Below, one piece after another: positions 59,248 through 64,000 of a stretch of DNA of 64,000 bases (positions are counted from its first letter, which is position 1; the number at the start of each line of letters is the position of its first letter). Under the pieces are notes generated by a model. It searched no databases. It was not told where the DNA came from and was given only the letters and a program-made list of their open reading frames with translations. This DNA comes from Oerskovia flava (GTDB lineage: Bacteria; Actinomycetota; Actinomycetes; Actinomycetales; Cellulomonadaceae): positions 62,001-126,000 of the forward strand of contig NZ_JAOXSR010000004.1 in the NCBI RefSeq assembly GCF_026163685.1, given 5' to 3'. A program made the translations under genes and the position numbers.

Positions 59248-59895
59248 ATGGAGATCGTCGTCGTCGGCAGGCACACGGAAGTGGCTGACCGCTTCCGCCA
59301 GCACGCGGAGGACAAGCTCGCGAAGGTCGAGCAGCTCGCACCGACCACCCAGAGGATCGATGTCGAGGTCACCCACGAGAACAACCCCAGGCTCTCCGGC
59401 GTCCGTGAGCGCGTCGAGCTGACCGTCCGCGCCAAGGGACCCGTGATCCGCGCCGAAGCCGCAGCCGACGACCGGTTCGGTGCGCTCGACCTTGCGATGA
59501 ACAAGCTTCAGGAACGGCTGCGCCGCACTCGCGACCGGCGCAAGGACCACCGCAGCAACACGGTCGTGCCGCCGGTCGACGTCCGACCGTTCGACCCCGC
59601 GGACCACGCCCCGCCGCCGGAGCCGCCGAAGCCGCCCGCGGAGCCGGGCGAGACGGTGGAGACCACCCTGGGCGACTCGCCGGTGGTCATCCGGCAGAAG
59701 CTCCACACGGCAGAGCCGATGACCGTCGACGACGCGTTGTACGAGATGGAGATGGTCGGTCACGACTTCTTCCTCTTCGTCGACGTCGAGACGTCCCGTC
59801 CCTCGGTCGCCTACCGCCGCCGCGGGTGGAGCTACGGAGTCATCGCGCTCGACACGTCCTGCGACTGCACGGACACAGCCGGTCACCAGCACTGA
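59248..59895 (+). CDS. hpf: Ribosome hibernation promoting factor, long form
   Basis: Long HPF dimerises 70S ribosomes into inactive 100S particles under starvation. The 215-residue protein has an N-terminal S30AE domain (1-105, MEIVVVGRHTEVADRFRQHA), a Pro-rich linker near 120-145, and a C-terminal dimerisation domain (about 150-205) with KPMTVDDALYEMEMVGHDFF-like sequence (the first residues here are AEP). The ATG follows GTGGAGG. It lies directly before a YcaQ-like gene and close to secA, as in many actinobacteria. Confidence 0.94.
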   Translation: MEIVVVGRHTEVADRFRQHAEDKLAKVEQLAPTTQRIDVEVTHENNPRLSGVRERVELTVRAKGPVIRAEAAADDRFGALDLAMNKLQERLRRTRDRRKDHRSNTVVPPVDVRPFDPADHAPPPEPPKPPAEPGETVETTLGDSPVVIRQKLHTAEPMTVDDALYEMEMVGHDFFLFVDVETSRPSVAYRRRGWSYGVIALDTSCDCTDTAGHQH

Positions 59896-59915
59896 GCACC
59901 AGCACTGAGCACTGA

Positions 59916-59950
59916 GCCGGGTGCCATCGACGATGTCGGTGGCACCCGGC
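59916..59950 (+). terminator. Terminator after hpf
   Basis: A perfect 11-bp inverted repeat (59916-59926 and 59940-59950) with a 13-base loop starts 20 bases past the hpf stop. Just before it a 13-base unit, CAGCACTGAGCAC, occurs twice in tandem (59888-59913). Confidence 0.75.
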
Positions 59951-59961
59951 AGCATGTTCGG

Positions 59962-61197
59962 GTGGACACCATGTCGCTCGCGCAAGCACGTCGCGTCGCC
60001 CTCGCCGCCCAGGGCCTGCACCGTCCGCGCGCAGTCGGCGGACCTGCTCGCTCGATGCGGCACGTCCAGGGAGTGATCGACCGGCTCGGGCTGCTGCAGA
60101 TCGACTCGGTCAACGTCCTCGCCCGGGCGCACCTGCTCCCCGTGTACTCCCGGATCGGCCCGTACGACACCGCGCTGCTCGACCGCGCGGCAGGCCGTGC
60201 GCCCCGCCGCCTGGTCGAGACCTGGGCCCACGTGGCCTCGTTCGTCCCGCCGGAGACGTACCCGCTCCTCGAGTGGCGGCGTCGCCGCTACCGCACCGAC
60301 GCCTGGGAGTCGATCAGCGGTGTCGCGCGCACGCACCCCGAGGTGGTGGAGCGTGTCCGCGCGGTCGTCACCGAGCAGGGACCCGTGACCGCCAGCGAGG
60401 TGCACGACCTCTTCGTCGCTGACGGCACCGCCCAGCCCCACGAACGCGATGGGTGGGGCTGGAGCTGGACGGTCGCGAAGCGCGCGCTCGAGTTGCTGTT
60501 CTTCACGGGCGAGATCGCCTCGGCGCGGCGCAACGCGGCGTTCGAGCGCTGCTACGACCTCACGGAGCGGGTCCTGCCGCCGCACGTGCTGGCGATGCCC
60601 GCCGTGAGCGACGCGGACGCGGTGCGTGCACTCGTCGAGATCGGGGCACGGGCGCACGGCGTCGGCACCCTGCGGTGCTTCAAGGACTACTTCCGCCTCA
60701 CGGGCCCGGCGGTGCGCACGGCGCTCGGTGAGCTCGTCGAGGCGGGGACCCTCGCGCCCGTGCAGGTCCGTGGCTGGGACGCTCCGACCTACCGCCACAC
60801 CGCCGCCGCCGTCCCGCGACGAGCGAGCGCGATCACGCTCCTCAACCCGTTCGACCCGCTCGTGTTCGAGCGCGCCCGGCTCGAGCAACTGTTCGGCGTG
60901 CACTATCGCATCGAGATCTACGTCCCGGCGGCCCGGCGCGTGCACGGCTACTACGTGCTCCCGTTCCTCGAGGGCGAGAACCTCACCGCCCGGCTGGACC
61001 TCAAGGCCGACCGGCGGGCCGGCGTCCTGCGTGTCCAGTCGGCCCACCGCGAGCAGCGCGCGACGAGCACCACCGCGTGGGCGCTCGCGAACGAGCTCCT
61101 CACCATGGCGTCCTGGCTCGGGTTGTCGTCGGTCGACGTGCGACCGGTCGGTGATCTCGCGCCGGAGCTCGCCGCCGAGATCGCGCGGGACGGGTAG
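59962..61197 (+). CDS. YcaQ-like winged-helix DNA glycosylase
   Basis: This 411-residue HTH_42 protein has the conserved LLQIDSVNVLARAHLLPVYSR block with Gln46-Ile-Asp48. The Q-x-D form marks the YcaQ branch of crosslink-repair DNA glycosylases, unlike the Q-x-Q form of the gene at 46501. Other family blocks are RPRRLVETWAHVASFVP-like (here APRRLVETWAHVA) and TLLNPFDPLVFERAR. The GTG at 59962 gives the full length; an ATG at 59971, with GGGTGG six bases upstream, is an equally good start. Confidence 0.85.
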   Translation: MDTMSLAQARRVALAAQGLHRPRAVGGPARSMRHVQGVIDRLGLLQIDSVNVLARAHLLPVYSRIGPYDTALLDRAAGRAPRRLVETWAHVASFVPPETYPLLEWRRRRYRTDAWESISGVARTHPEVVERVRAVVTEQGPVTASEVHDLFVADGTAQPHERDGWGWSWTVAKRALELLFFTGEIASARRNAAFERCYDLTERVLPPHVLAMPAVSDADAVRALVEIGARAHGVGTLRCFKDYFRLTGPAVRTALGELVEAGTLAPVQVRGWDAPTYRHTAAAVPRRASAITLLNPFDPLVFERARLEQLFGVHYRIEIYVPAARRVHGYYVLPFLEGENLTARLDLKADRRAGVLRVQSAHREQRATSTTAWALANELLTMASWLGLSSVDVRPVGDLAPELAAEIARDG

Positions 61198-61256
61198 CGC
61201 GGGTCAGTTCGTCGGACAGCGGAACGCCGTGGCCGGTCGGTACCCGCCCGACCGCC

Positions 61257-61262
61257 TACGAT
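61257..61262 (+). promoter_or_regulatory. Candidate -10 element (TACGAT) of secA
   Basis: TACGAT lies about 100 bases upstream of the secA GTG in a 163-base gap. The hexamer fits TANNNT, with no strong -35 at 17 bp. Confidence 0.35.
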
Positions 61263-61360
61263 GGTCTGTGGTGTGATCCAACCGACTGCCCGACAGGCGG
61301 TCGCCTCGCATTCGCCCTGCGGCCACCCGGCTCGGGGCGCGATCGATACGGGAGAACTGC

Positions 61361-64000
<2,640 letters not shown>

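Noticed and set aside
59888-59913. Tandem CAGCACTGAGCAC units after hpf as a possible CRISPR-like or attachment repeat
   Set aside because: Only two copies without spacers, directly before a terminator; no cas gene or integrase is near.

Overview
This is a stretch of chromosome from a very GC-rich actinobacterium. The gene set (WhiB, MtrA/MtrB/LpqB, DUF3499, DUF5719, TIGR03089, a c-di-AMP riboswitch ahead of an NlpC/P60 gene) points to the order Micrococcales, near Cellulomonas, Oerskovia or Sanguibacter; this is inferred from content only. Coding density is high, many genes start with GTG, and ATGA/GTGA stop-start overlaps are common. I saw no insertion sequence, prophage, CRISPR array, tRNA or rRNA.

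Region 1 (1-14291) is a surface-polysaccharide locus built as two divergent gene sets. The minus-strand set runs wecB-type UDP-GlcNAc 2-epimerase, GT2 glycosyltransferase, membrane acyltransferase with SGNH domain, GT4 glycosyltransferase, then a gene cut by the left edge. The plus-strand set runs GT4, wecC-type dehydrogenase, a two-gene ABC exporter, another GT4 and a UDP-glucose-dehydrogenase-like gene. Together they should make UDP-ManNAc, UDP-ManNAcA and probably UDP-GlcA, polymerise a glycan in the cytoplasm and export it by the ABC route.

Region 2 (14350-27615) carries the left part of a gene order conserved in actinobacteria (whiB2-like, GT2, DUF5719, zincin-like, DUF3499, phosphomannomutase, Trm112-like). 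The four dTDP-rhamnose genes rmlC, rmlD, rmlA and rmlB sit inside it on alternating strands.

Region 3 (27694-39004) is accessory: a PP-loop ATPase-like protein of unknown function, a second SGNH acyltransferase, a secreted metzincin-type protease, a secreted Ig-like repeat protein, and a glycine betaine/proline importer (proVWX).

Region 4 (39431-64000) returns to core genes: ahcY, a NarL-type two-component pair, an RDD gene divergent from a SpoIIM-family gene, a riboswitch-controlled NlpC/P60 hydrolase, an AlkZ-like glycosylase candidate, a small membrane ORF, a DUF58/MoxR/DUF4350/DUF4129/multi-TM cluster, then mtrA-mtrB-lpqB-comF-hpf, a YcaQ-like gene and secA, which runs off the right edge.

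The most interesting signals are regulatory. Two near-identical sites of the form GTTAC-N6-GTGAT with 11-bp periodicity lie upstream of the proVWX/ahcY divergent region and upstream of the NlpC/P60 gene. Both are classes of gene known to be controlled by MtrAB in relatives, and mtrAB is in this window. A c-di-AMP riboswitch and a CBS-domain ProV add a possible second osmotic signal at the same two loci. Several genes also show a TANNNT element 6-7 nt before the start codon, which suggests leaderless transcription.
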